Shown here: positions 13,570-19,894 of the stretch, in pieces | How the letters are laid out: the number at the start of each line of letters is the position of its first letter | Numbering within the stretch: position 1 is the stretch's first letter | Origin: a virus | Strand: one strand, 5' to 3' | IMG/VR virus record: IMGVR_UViG_3300028025_003802 | Location: 1-31,233 of that record | DNA: 31,233 nucleotides | The notes under the pieces: generated by a model | What the model saw: the letters and a program-made list of their open reading frames with translations, nothing else | The model's database searches: none | Told to the model about the DNA's origin: nothing | Position numbers and translations under genes: made by a program

Positions 13570-13571
13570 CG

Positions 13572-13952
13572 CTACCGTGCCGTGAATAATCTCCTGAGGC
13601 TAAATAAGATTTTGGAAAATAGACTAGGCTCGGTGACTGGCTCGTAATCCGTCTCTTGAGAGATAACCGAGGACTTCACCTTCCTTTTAGTGGAGTTTAC
13701 AATCTTCTCAGACCTCGCAGCCCTGGGCTTTTTGCTTTTAAGGTACGGTCTGACTGGCTTTACCTCTTCTGTGTTTGCTACATCCGATAGCCTGTAATAC
13801 CGCTGCCTATTCTCGATTATGAATGTCAAATAGCCTTTATCTGCTCTATTTTTGAGCGTAATCCAGTGGCACTTCCACTTTTTGCAAAGGTCTTTTTCAC
13901 TAATATAATTTGATAGGTCTACTTTGTGGCTCATATGCTCGTTGCTACTCAT
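13572..13952 (-). CDS. MerR/excisionase-type winged-HTH protein, 126 aa
   Basis: Residues about 16-58 (YISEKDLCKKWKCHWITLKN, then RADKGYLTFIIENRQRYYRL and SDV) form the recognisable wHTH of excisionase/MerR-like DNA-binding proteins: helix, turn, recognition helix, wing and the final RLSDV. The rest is a basic linker (KSKKPRAARSEKIVNSTKRK) and a C-terminal amphipathic basic helix (SLFSKILFSLRRLFTAR) that could touch membrane or DNA. It is the only small sequence-specific regulator I see, so it is a candidate binder of the recurring palindrome. An internal ATG at 13934 is an alternative start. Confidence 0.7.
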   Translation of the reverse strand: MSSNEHMSHKVDLSNYISEKDLCKKWKCHWITLKNRADKGYLTFIIENRQRYYRLSDVANTEEVKPVRPYLKSKKPRAARSEKIVNSTKRKVKSSVISQETDYEPVTEPSLFSKILFSLRRLFTAR

Positions 13953-14346
13953 GGTTTAGTTTTGATGCTGCGATTTTAGAATTCTGTAGTACGCGGGCGC
14001 TTAGACCGCGTTTAGCTTCTGTCACTATTTTATTCAATCTCTGCTTTGGCGAAATATCGCTTTGCTCTGAGGCTAATAGTGCTAGTCCTATAAGCTCGTC
14101 TCTTCTTTTTCTGTGCTTGTTTACCTCGGACGTTAAAATCTCGTTCTGCTTCTCAAGTTCGAGAACCCGTGAAAGCAGGTCTCGGTACTTTTCAGACCTG
14201 GGCTTAGGCTTCTTATCAAGCGCAGCTAGTATGTCCTTTACCGCACCTACGATCCCTTCGGAGGCCACCTCCGGCCTCATGGAGAGAAGCTGGGCGATCT
14301 GCATTCCGGCGTGATACCAGCCGTCCTTTTTCTTATCTTCAATCAT
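13945..14346 (-). CDS. Coiled-coil hypothetical protein, 133 aa
   Basis: Not recognised. Residues 50-85 form a coiled coil (YRDLLSRVLELEKQNEILTS...), followed by a basic tail. The frame is open back into the tRNA gene at 14397, so the ATG at 14346 (MIEDKKKDGW) is chosen: it lies 13 bp after the tRNA CCA end. The 3' end overlaps the wHTH gene by 8 bp. RNase P/Z processing of the tRNA would release this mRNA's 5' end nearby. Confidence 0.6.
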   Translation of the reverse strand: MIEDKKKDGWYHAGMQIAQLLSMRPEVASEGIVGAVKDILAALDKKPKPRSEKYRDLLSRVLELEKQNEILTSEVNKHRKRRDELIGLALLASEQSDISPKQRLNKIVTEAKRGLSARVLQNSKIAASKLNHE

Positions 14347-14358
14347 CGTCAATTTAGT

Positions 14359-14434
14359 TGGTACGCCAGGTTGGAATTGAACCAACGGCCAAGGCATTAT
14401 GAGTGCCCTGCTCTAACCACTGAGCTACTGGCGC
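14359..14434 (-). tRNA. tRNA with CAU anticodon, probably tRNA-Ile2 (AUA-decoding)
   Basis: A complete 76-nt cloverleaf with encoded CCA. The acceptor stem is GCGCCAG/CTGGCGU (one G-U), the D stem GCUC/GAGC, the anticodon stem GGGCA/UGCCU, loop CUCAUAA with CAU at 34-36, and the T stem GUUGG/CCAAC. The D arm, anticodon loop and variable region (UUAGAGCAG, CUUGG) closely resemble bacterial tRNA-Ile2 rather than elongator tRNA-Met. The C4-G69 and C5-G68 pairs agree with TilS (lysidine) determinants known in E. coli. It would read AUA after host TilS modification. Elongator Met is the alternative. Confidence 0.92.
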
Positions 14435-14440
14435 GTTTCA

Positions 14441-14962
14441 CTAAAAAGATTTGCCGTGAAGGTATGGTCTGCCGCTATTGAACTTAGCCTTGCGTACAAT
14501 GGCCTCCGCAATTCTCCACCCTCGGGCCTCCGCCAAATCCATGATCCTAATGATCGTGTCCGCAAGCTCTGCCTCCACACCAGAGAATTCTGGGATCTTA
14601 TCGTCAGGCGGATTCCCGTGCCTTGAAGCCTCCAGGGCCTCTGAGACTTCGCTGTGGATTAAAGCCAGGGCGGCAGCGTCGATGCACTGGGCCGCAAACG
14701 AATACGACTCAAGACCACCATCTGTAAGAGCCTCGGTTTCTAACCTCCTTCGGTTGTCCCAAAAGCCTTTATCCACAGCGTTCAGGTGTACCTGCTTAGA
14801 CAGTTCCGTAAAAGAAGATACGAACTGCGATTCTTCGGAGTATGACTCCGACTTTACCCCATTTATCGCCCACGACCCCAGGTCGTTTTGGTTGGCGATC
14901 TTCTGCAACGCAACAATGTGCGGCAGCATTTCCTGTCTGATATTTTCCGGTATCTCGTTCAT
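14441..14962 (-). CDS. MazG-like nucleotide pyrophosphohydrolase, 173 aa
   Basis: The all-alpha NTP pyrophosphohydrolase signature is present in the C-terminal half: HSEVSEALEASR (ExxE) and, about 30 residues later, VEAELADTIIRIMDLAEARG (ExxD), followed by AIVRKAKFNSGRPYLHGKSF, as in MazG-like and HisE-like phage proteins. Phage MazG homologues may trim dNTP or alarmone pools. The frame is open to 15049, but the ATG at 14962 is chosen: it avoids overlap with the preceding gene and follows AAAAAACACGACAC. The N-terminal 75 residues are unassigned. Confidence 0.8.
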   Translation of the reverse strand: MNEIPENIRQEMLPHIVALQKIANQNDLGSWAINGVKSESYSEESQFVSSFTELSKQVHLNAVDKGFWDNRRRLETEALTDGGLESYSFAAQCIDAAALALIHSEVSEALEASRHGNPPDDKIPEFSGVEAELADTIIRIMDLAEARGWRIAEAIVRKAKFNSGRPYLHGKSF

Positions 14963-14976
14963 GTGTCGTGTTTTTT
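14963..14976 (-). promoter_or_regulatory. A-rich non-SD leader AAAAAACACGACAC
   Basis: The coding strand repeats the 12 bases found before the 151-456 gene, here two bases further from the ATG. There is no Shine-Dalgarno sequence. Its presence supports the choice of the ATG at 14962. Confidence 0.4.
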
Positions 14977-14981
14977 GTCCC

Positions 14982-15251
14982 TTACTTAGAGGTGAGCTTT
15001 TGTCGGCATTTAACAAATGCCAAAGTTTGTTGAAAAGCAAGATTAGCAATCTTGTCTGGGTTAAAGTTAACAGAATCTACGATAAGAGGATTTGAGAGCA
15101 TCGCGGAGATGAACCTAGTGGCCTGCCAGTCCGAGAACCTGATGCCCGCTATCTCTGCCCGCGAGCCATCGTCAAACTCCATCTTACACGGATAGACTAG
15201 CTCAGGTAGGCTCTTAATAAATTGATCTGCCTTTGTCGCTTTAGTTTTCAT
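14982..15251 (-). CDS. Hypothetical protein, 89 aa
   Basis: Not recognised. It begins MKTKATKADQFIKSLPELVY, with a beta-rich middle (KMEFDDGSRAEIAGIRFSDW) and a helical tail (IANLAFQQTLAFVKCRQKL). The ATG overlaps the preceding stop (ATGA) and is preceded by a run of A. No motif indicates function. Confidence 0.65.
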   Translation of the reverse strand: MKTKATKADQFIKSLPELVYPCKMEFDDGSRAEIAGIRFSDWQATRFISAMLSNPLIVDSVNFNPDKIANLAFQQTLAFVKCRQKLTSK

Positions 15252-15667
15252 TTTTTTGACTTAGCTTTTACAGTTTTTTTCATAAGCTCCACTCCGCAAG
15301 CGGTTGAGCAACTTGACACATTCTTTCGGCCCTTTCTATAAGGCACAAACATCTTTGAGCAGATAGGGCACTTGGACTCGGCTGATTTGCACGGCGTGCA
15401 GACGACGCTTACCCTACTTAACTTGCTGTATTCCTTAGCGCATAAGGCGCATTGTCCGGTACCATAGTTTCTTCTCGGAGCGGTCAGCTCTTTCTTTACC
15501 GATTCAATGTCACATAGTGTCAATGGTGGCGTAATTAGGCCCCTCTTAATACCATCCTTAACTATCTCGGCCATACCGGCATAGTCCACAAACGACCTCG
15601 GCACGGTGTAGGGCGCGGAGACTAACCTAGCGCCATGATACGGTTTACCATTCATTAATCCGTTCAT
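15248..15667 (-). CDS. Multi-Cys zinc-ribbon protein, 139 aa
   Basis: The C-terminal half holds three CxxC-like knuckles and a further Cys pair: CALC, CTPC, CPIC and SCSTAC, as in zinc ribbons, followed by a Lys-rich tail (KKTVKAKSKK). The N-terminal 60 residues are not recognised. This is probably a nucleic-acid-binding zinc protein; no nuclease HNH residues are visible. It overlaps the next gene by 4 bp. The leader is A/T-rich (TATAAAAGTATTAGT). Confidence 0.65.
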   Translation of the reverse strand: MNGLMNGKPYHGARLVSAPYTVPRSFVDYAGMAEIVKDGIKRGLITPPLTLCDIESVKKELTAPRRNYGTGQCALCAKEYSKLSRVSVVCTPCKSAESKCPICSKMFVPYRKGRKNVSSCSTACGVELMKKTVKAKSKK

Positions 15668-15677
15668 ACTAATACTT

Positions 15678-15878
15678 TTATACCCAGCTTACCTTTTTGT
15701 GTAGTTTTGCGTTTTCTTGCTCACAAAGTAAAATCCTATCCCTAGTTTTAACATTCAATGGGTCATTAAGTTGTTTGATTTCTAGTAACTCGGACTCCAA
15801 ATTTCTAACCATAACTAACAATCTTTGCGCCCTCTCTTCTTGAGTAACGAAGTCCCACCAAAATGGAGCCCCACTCAT
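15678..15878 (-). CDS. Small coiled-coil protein, 66 aa
   Basis: Starts MSGAPFWWDFVTQEERAQRL and continues as a helix with heptads (VRNLESELLEIKQL, LLCEQENAKLHKK). The start overlaps the previous stop by 4 bp (ATGA). Function unknown; similar short coiled-coil genes are scattered through this window. Confidence 0.55.
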   Translation of the reverse strand: MSGAPFWWDFVTQEERAQRLLVMVRNLESELLEIKQLNDPLNVKTRDRILLCEQENAKLHKKVSWV

Positions 15879-16159
15879 AGAAGCTGAAGCTGTACTTCAT
15901 TTTGTGAAGAAAAATACTCCTCGCACCAATACTCGGCTAACTGATCCCAGGCTATTGTGTAATACGCTTCTTTAACTATATGTTTTACAAACGTAGAGGT
16001 ATGGTTTTCAGCCCTTAGCAGATAATGTTTTCGAAGCTCCATAATGAGCTGCCAGACCTTCTCATTGTTAGTATCGTATACGTAGTTGTCACGCTTCGTG
16101 ACTGGGCATTTACTATAAGAAGCAGCGTATTTTTCTGTGGTTTCGTTAATCCAGTTCAT
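15875..16159 (-). CDS. Hypothetical protein, 94 aa
   Basis: Not recognised. Rich in Tyr, Trp and Glu (EKYAASYSKC, YYTIAWDQLAEYWCEEYFSS), apparently globular and alpha-helical, with the middle WQLIMELRKHYLLRAENHTS. It overlaps the previous gene by 14 bp and the next by 4 bp. Confidence 0.6.
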   Translation of the reverse strand: MNWINETTEKYAASYSKCPVTKRDNYVYDTNNEKVWQLIMELRKHYLLRAENHTSTFVKHIVKEAYYTIAWDQLAEYWCEEYFSSQNEVQLQLL

Positions 16160-16397
16160 AGGTCGTTATTAACAGTGGTTGTGTTCTAAAAAATGAAGGT
16201 AGAAATAGCCTCCCAGGGCCTTTTTTAACTAGTTCTAAGATCTCAGAAGACAGCAACGACTTCTCTATCCTCAAGCAGATTATAGGGTTTCCAGTGCGGT
16301 GTAGGTTCGTATCCACCGCAACTTTGATTGCATGTACTGGATTTTTTGCCAAAACAATCCCAGTGCGCCACCCGCTTTCAACGTAGAAAGCATTCAT
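16146..16397 (-). CDS. Hypothetical protein, 83 aa
   Basis: Not recognised. It begins MNAFYVESGWRTGIVLAKNP, then HAIKVAVDTNL and ICLRIEKSLLSSEILELVKK, a small alpha/beta pattern without catalytic motifs. The ATG overlaps the stop of the RNase H gene, so the two are probably translationally coupled. Confidence 0.6.
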   Translation of the reverse strand: MNAFYVESGWRTGIVLAKNPVHAIKVAVDTNLHRTGNPIICLRIEKSLLSSEILELVKKGPGRLFLPSFFRTQPLLITTYELD

Positions 16398-16897
16398 TAG
16401 AATTTATTATGTAGGCTATTAACCCAGTTACTTTCTTTGAGCCTCCTGGCCCTGCCCGCCGCTACGTCTACAGATTCATTCGGCTCGATCCCTGCGTGCC
16501 CTTTTATCCAACGGACACTAAGCTCTCTTTCTTCTTTATGAAGCCTGACTAGCTGCATTAGGGAAGCGATTAGCTCTGAGTTTTTAACCGGAGTACCAGA
16601 CGAGGTAATCCACCCTTCCTGCTCCCACACTTCGGCCCAGCTATTGATGACATTTTTGCAGTAGGTTGAGTCGGTGTAGACTACGATGGGCGCTACCCCG
16701 AGCGGTATGTACTGTAGTGCTCTCAGGATCGCAGTACACTCCATAGAATTGTTGGATGCCTTCGAACAGTGCCCATACTTGACCGTAGAAGTAGCTCTGT
16801 AGAAGCATTTAAAAGCCCATCCGCCGTCTCCCTGGCCGTTATTTGGGTAGCAACTACCATCCGTAAAGACGACGATAGTCTTTGGGTCAAAGTCCAT
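16397..16897 (-). CDS. rnhA: Ribonuclease HI, 166 aa
   Basis: Degrades RNA in RNA-DNA hybrids and removes primers. The four catalytic carboxylates are present: D13 (FTDGSCYPNNG), E53 (SMECTAI), D76 (VVYTDSTYC) and D144 (ESVDVAAGRA), with H134 in WIKGHAGIEPNE. Length is normal for a bacterial-type RNase HI. It follows the 374-aa modular protein after a 46-bp gap holding a GC-rich hairpin. With the phage's own primase and Pol I-like polymerase this makes primer removal partly independent of the host. Confidence 0.95.
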   Translation of the reverse strand: MDFDPKTIVVFTDGSCYPNNGQGDGGWAFKCFYRATSTVKYGHCSKASNNSMECTAILRALQYIPLGVAPIVVYTDSTYCKNVINSWAEVWEQEGWITSSGTPVKNSELIASLMQLVRLHKEERELSVRWIKGHAGIEPNESVDVAAGRARRLKESNWVNSLHNKF

Positions 16898-16905
16898 ATG
16901 ACACG

Positions 16906-16929
16906 CCCCGCCGCAGAATTACGACGGGG
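16906..16929 (-). terminator. GC-rich hairpin between 374-aa gene and RNase H
   Basis: On the coding strand, CCCCGTCG and CGGCGGGG (8 bp including one G-U) flank an 8-nt loop, TAATTCTG. No T-run follows, and the RNase H ATG comes 8 bp later. It could be an attenuator or a processing/stability element rather than a full terminator. Confidence 0.45.
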
Positions 16930-16943
16930 GCATACTTAGGTGA

Positions 16944-18068
16944 CTACTCAGAGTCGGCTAGCTGTAGCCACTCTGTGAGGATATGGACGAGTGCCGCACC
17001 ATCAGAGCAGTCATCCCCGATAATGTCCTTGGCCTTCATAATGGCCTCGGTAATCGTCGTCGCCTGATCATTGTGTACGACGTACTTAAACGTAGTCTGC
17101 TCGGCCATCTGGCGGTTACCATGTGTCTTTTCTCCGGCATCGACCAACTGCTTGGTAACCGCATCGTGTAGCTCCTTGGTGGAGACTTCTTTGGCCTTTT
17201 TAAGCCAGCTATCGACGTTCTTCTCGTCGATGATTTCTTTCAACGGAAGAAGTTCACGCAACTTCGTCCATCCGATCTTCGCGATCTTGTCCTCCGAGGT
17301 GACCTGGCTGAACATCTCATAGAGGTCAACGTAATAAGCAGCAGAGCGAGACTCGACTCCAAGCTCATCCTTGACGTAGTTGTTGAAGCCTTTAAGACCA
17401 TCCTCGTAAGACCGCTCATTTTTAGAGTTTACGATAGAGGAGAAGCTGTCGTTGCGCTTAATGCGGGCCAACACTCCGCCGAGAGTGAAGATGGTCTTTT
17501 CTTTCTGCTCTGCCAAAGTAGACGCAGTCGCCAACTCATCCCCATCATGCAGCTCCAGGGCCGCAGTTACGCTGGAGGTTTCGACGAACTCAGGGAGTTC
17601 TTCTTCCGTAGTGGCCTCTGGCTTGTCCGCCTTCTTAGACGGCTTCTGCTTTTCTGCTTTTACTTCCGGCTCCTGATCCTTTTGAGCCTTTGCCTTAGCC
17701 TTAGGGGCCTTCTTCTCTACGACCTCATTTGCAGGCTCTTCGATAGCCTCAGTCACAGGCTTCTGCTTGGCTACCTTAGTAGCCTTTTTAGCCACAACAG
17801 GCTCTTCCTGCGCTTCTTCTACAGGCTCTTGCTTGGCCCTACGAGTCGCTTTCTTTGTAGCTGGCTCAAACTCGATATCGAAAAGAGAGTCCTCTTGGTC
17901 GTCCGAAACCCGCACCACGTTGTATAGCTCTTGTTCTGGATCGTACCCAGTGACCTTCAACTGGTCTCCGGCCTTAAGCTCCCCCTCCGTATCGCCATCA
18001 TACTTAATGAATTGGACGAGGTCTCCGACTTTATACTGCTGTTCGTTTTTCTCTAGTGTTGCTGGCAT
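16944..18068 (-). CDS. Modular protein: KOW/SH3-like, Lys/Ala/Glu-rich linker, ParB-like helical domain, 374 aa
   Basis: Residues 10-55 (YKVGDLVQFIKYDGDTEGEL, then LKVTGYDPEQELYNVVRVS) look like an SH3/KOW barrel. Residues about 70-160 are a low-complexity linker with repeated KKATKVAKQKP- and EPVVAKKAP-like units. Residues about 190-300 (FTLGGVLARIKRNDSFSSIV, GLKGFNNYVKDELGVESRSA, IGWTKLRELLPLKEI) resemble helical domains of phage proteins related to ParB/HTH DNA-binding modules. A C-terminal 55 residues follow. It has its own 138-bp leader with palindrome copy 5, so it is probably strongly and separately expressed. Precise function unknown. Confidence 0.7.
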   Translation of the reverse strand: MPATLEKNEQQYKVGDLVQFIKYDGDTEGELKAGDQLKVTGYDPEQELYNVVRVSDDQEDSLFDIEFEPATKKATRRAKQEPVEEAQEEPVVAKKATKVAKQKPVTEAIEEPANEVVEKKAPKAKAKAQKDQEPEVKAEKQKPSKKADKPEATTEEELPEFVETSSVTAALELHDGDELATASTLAEQKEKTIFTLGGVLARIKRNDSFSSIVNSKNERSYEDGLKGFNNYVKDELGVESRSAAYYVDLYEMFSQVTSEDKIAKIGWTKLRELLPLKEIIDEKNVDSWLKKAKEVSTKELHDAVTKQLVDAGEKTHGNRQMAEQTTFKYVVHNDQATTITEAIMKAKDIIGDDCSDGAALVHILTEWLQLADSE

Positions 18069-18206
18069 ATGGTTTTGTTTTTTCGGGAGTTGTCGTGATT
18101 GGTCGTGGTTCCCGAGTCCCTCGACTCAAAGGTGGCTGGGAATTGAAAGCTAGCGGCTACCTAGCCCTTTGCAATAGGAAAATAAAAATTTTGCACAGAG
18201 TTCAAA
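18069..18206 (-). promoter_or_regulatory. Structured 138-bp leader of the 374-aa gene
   Basis: The longest gap in the window. After palindrome copy 5 the coding strand has a T-rich stretch (AATTTTTATTTTCC), then GCTAG...CTAGC and GAGTC-GAGG-GACTC small hairpins, two CACGAC words, and an A-rich end (GAAAAAACAAAACCAT) before ATG. It probably includes a promoter and an untranslated leader; no known riboswitch is recognised. Confidence 0.45.
18191..18205 (-). promoter_or_regulatory. Recurring palindrome, copy 5
   Basis: The coding strand reads TTGAACTCTGTGCAA, a full consensus match, one base after the TGA of the HNH gene and followed by AATTTTTATTTT. It opens the leader of the 374-aa gene. Confidence 0.6.
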
Positions 18207-18635
18207 TCAGCGCCGTTTTCTATCTCTAAGTGCTTTATTCTTAGGAATGTAGCTAGAAAACATCTTATCGCTTTTGGTCTTCTTATCGTGGCATGGGCCG
18301 CACAATGCTTGAAAGTTTTCTACCTCGCAAAACATTCTATTGATGTACTCGTCCCAGGAAACAAAGCCCACTTTTGGGTCCACTACAGGTAGTACGTGGT
18401 CCGCCTTTATAGCGTTCTGTGGGAACAACTGCCTGCACATAGCGCACCTATGTAGCTTGCAGAGCTTTCCGGTTCGTGGGTTAACAGCCCTCTTTACAAA
18501 GGCTAGTTTTATTGCTGTGTACTTTGGTCCCCACCGCATTGTACCGGCACGTAAAAGACTCTTTATGAACGACCTAAATCTAGCTAGCGTCCACTGCCCC
18601 CCATTTTTTGGTCTTTCTTTGATCTGAGCAGGCAT
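18207..18635 (-). CDS. HNH endonuclease, 142 aa
   Basis: A zinc-bound HNH core: C64-x2-C67, then KADHVLPVVDPKVGFVSWDE (D79, H80), FCEVENFQALCGPCHDKKT (N107, C112, C115, H116). This arrangement is common in free-standing phage HNH nucleases found in replication/recombination clusters. A basic N-terminus (residues 1-60) may bind DNA. It follows the Cas4-like nuclease gene after a 1-bp gap, suggesting it acts in the same DNA-processing pathway rather than being a mobile homing gene. Confidence 0.9.
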   Translation of the reverse strand: MPAQIKERPKNGGQWTLARFRSFIKSLLRAGTMRWGPKYTAIKLAFVKRAVNPRTGKLCKLHRCAMCRQLFPQNAIKADHVLPVVDPKVGFVSWDEYINRMFCEVENFQALCGPCHDKKTKSDKMFSSYIPKNKALRDRKRR

Positions 18636-18636
18636 A

Positions 18637-19542
18637 CTATGGTTTGGAAAAACACAGACCTACGCAGTCGCAGTTTTTTGCTGTCAGTGAGGAGTCTGAG
18701 CTACATGTAGGTAGCCTATCCGGCATCTCTGGGTCAAACCCGTCTGATACGTCTCGAATGCCTGAGGCTATCTGATTAGCTGAGTTCCACATAGCCCTTA
18801 TCTGAGTATCATAGTGAGCGTCTCTGACCACCTGAAACTCTTTATAAGGCGAACTAAACTGGTAGTCCTTACATACGTAGATGATCGTTACCGCGTCGTC
18901 CTGTGGTAGTCCGTTTATCCTAAGCAACTCGTTGTAGGCCATCGCCTGCAAAATGTGATCTGCCTTAGGCTTCGTAAGTTTTTCGAAGTCGTCTTTCTTT
19001 ATCGACTTACACTCCACCACCCGAATTTTGTTAGTATCGAGCCTGAGATAGAGCATGTCTGGCGAACCAGTTATTCTAGCGTGGTGATCGAAAAGAGGAG
19101 ACTCTTTGTAATTGGTGGGCTTAGTGCGGCACCTGGGACAGGACGGCACATCCTGGTACAGTCCTTCCTTTTTCAGGAACCCACACTTGCAAACCCATGT
19201 ACCCAGAATGGTCCTTCTTTGCATGGCCTCAATAAACTGTGTGCGCACATGGTGCTCCGCAGCCCGTCCAAGCGCCCATACCAGCCTCATAGAGGCGTTC
19301 ACCGCGTTCTGCCTCTCCAGCTTGTTTACGTGGGCTAGCAGGTGCCTACGGGGGCACACTCCTATCAACGCTGAGACATGTGTGTACTGCTTACCTACCC
19401 GCGTAAGCTCTGGTATCGAATCCATCTCTAACACCCGCTTACTGACGTAGTCGTCCGAATGCACGCTGGGTAGCGGTGCGTTGTCTTTAGAAGCCTCGGA
19501 TCGGATCTTCTTTATCTTTCTTTCAAGGTTTAAGAGTAACAT
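18637..19542 (-). CDS. Cas4/AddB-like PD-(D/E)XK nuclease with zinc-ribbon insertion, 301 aa
   Basis: Motif order: C63 (GVCPRRHLLAH), H97/H98 (GRAAEHHVR), D162 (TGSPDMLYL), E177 and K179 (RVVECKS), Q199 (DHILQAMAY), and four late cysteines (TCSS...KNCDCVGLC). One early Cys plus a late Cys cluster is how Cas4 and AddB hold a 4Fe-4S cluster. Between the His and the catalytic Asp is an extra four-Cys ribbon (CKCG...CPRC, residues 118-138), unusual for compact Cas4. It probably acts as a DNA end-processing exonuclease with the adjacent Hjc-like nuclease and RecA. No Cas1/Cas2 or CRISPR is present. Confidence 0.8.
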   Translation of the reverse strand: MLLLNLERKIKKIRSEASKDNAPLPSVHSDDYVSKRVLEMDSIPELTRVGKQYTHVSALIGVCPRRHLLAHVNKLERQNAVNASMRLVWALGRAAEHHVRTQFIEAMQRRTILGTWVCKCGFLKKEGLYQDVPSCPRCRTKPTNYKESPLFDHHARITGSPDMLYLRLDTNKIRVVECKSIKKDDFEKLTKPKADHILQAMAYNELLRINGLPQDDAVTIIYVCKDYQFSSPYKEFQVVRDAHYDTQIRAMWNSANQIASGIRDVSDGFDPEMPDRLPTCSSDSSLTAKNCDCVGLCFSKP

Positions 19543-19543
19543 A

Positions 19544-19894
19544 TCACTTCGACGTTATCGCGTTAAGAACCCACGTAGGCACTACTGCTACCTCATGTAT
19601 TGGGTCACCTGCCTCATTTAAAAACTCGACTACTATGGCCGGACACTCTCCAGAGGAGATCGCCACCATCTCTATTTTTTCAATCATGCTCAGAGTGACC
19701 GAAAAGGAAGCCCTGGACGTAGTCTTAGCCTCGATCCTAAGCACCTTCTCAATTCGAACGTCTCCTTTTTCGTTTCCTCTGCCGCTGCCTCTAACCGCCC
19801 TCCCCCCAGTTCTCTTGGCCAGTTCTTTTTCCTGACCAAGAGACCTACGCTGTGCGCTATACTTCTTTCCAGCTATGCGCTTAGGGACTCTCAT
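19544..19894 (-). CDS. Hjc/VRR-type PD-(D/E)XK nuclease, possible Holliday-junction resolvase, 116 aa
   Basis: A minimal nuclease fold: E22 (GQEKELAKRTG), a basic loop GRAVRGSGRG, D45 (KGDVRIE), E55-x-K57 (LRIEAKTTS), then a strand-helix end with AIVVEFLNEAGD and VVPTW. The short length and GD...ExK spacing fit archaeal Hjc and phage putative resolvases; general endonuclease activity is an alternative. The stop of the RecA gene overlaps its start by 4 bp, and the Cas4-like gene follows after 1 bp, so all three are probably made together. Confidence 0.75.
   Translation of the reverse strand: MRVPKRIAGKKYSAQRRSLGQEKELAKRTGGRAVRGSGRGNEKGDVRIEKVLRIEAKTTSRASFSVTLSMIEKIEMVAISSGECPAIVVEFLNEAGDPIHEVAVVPTWVLNAITSK

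Noticed and set aside
14347-14397. Start of the 133-aa coiled-coil gene inside the tRNA
   Set aside because: The extra codons are the tRNA 3' half; the ATG at 14346 lies just after the CCA end.
14359-14434. tRNA as an attachment site for integration
   Set aside because: No integrase or excision gene pair and no second copy of the tRNA end is visible; the phage looks lytic within this window.
15387-15401. Seventh palindrome-like site CTGCACGCCGTGCAA
   Set aside because: It lies in the middle of the zinc-ribbon coding sequence around Cys codons, is not at a gene junction, and its left half departs from the consensus.
18207-18635. HNH gene as a mobile homing endonuclease or intron
   Set aside because: It fits the gap and direction of the recombination unit exactly, interrupts no gene, and has the form of resident phage HNH proteins.
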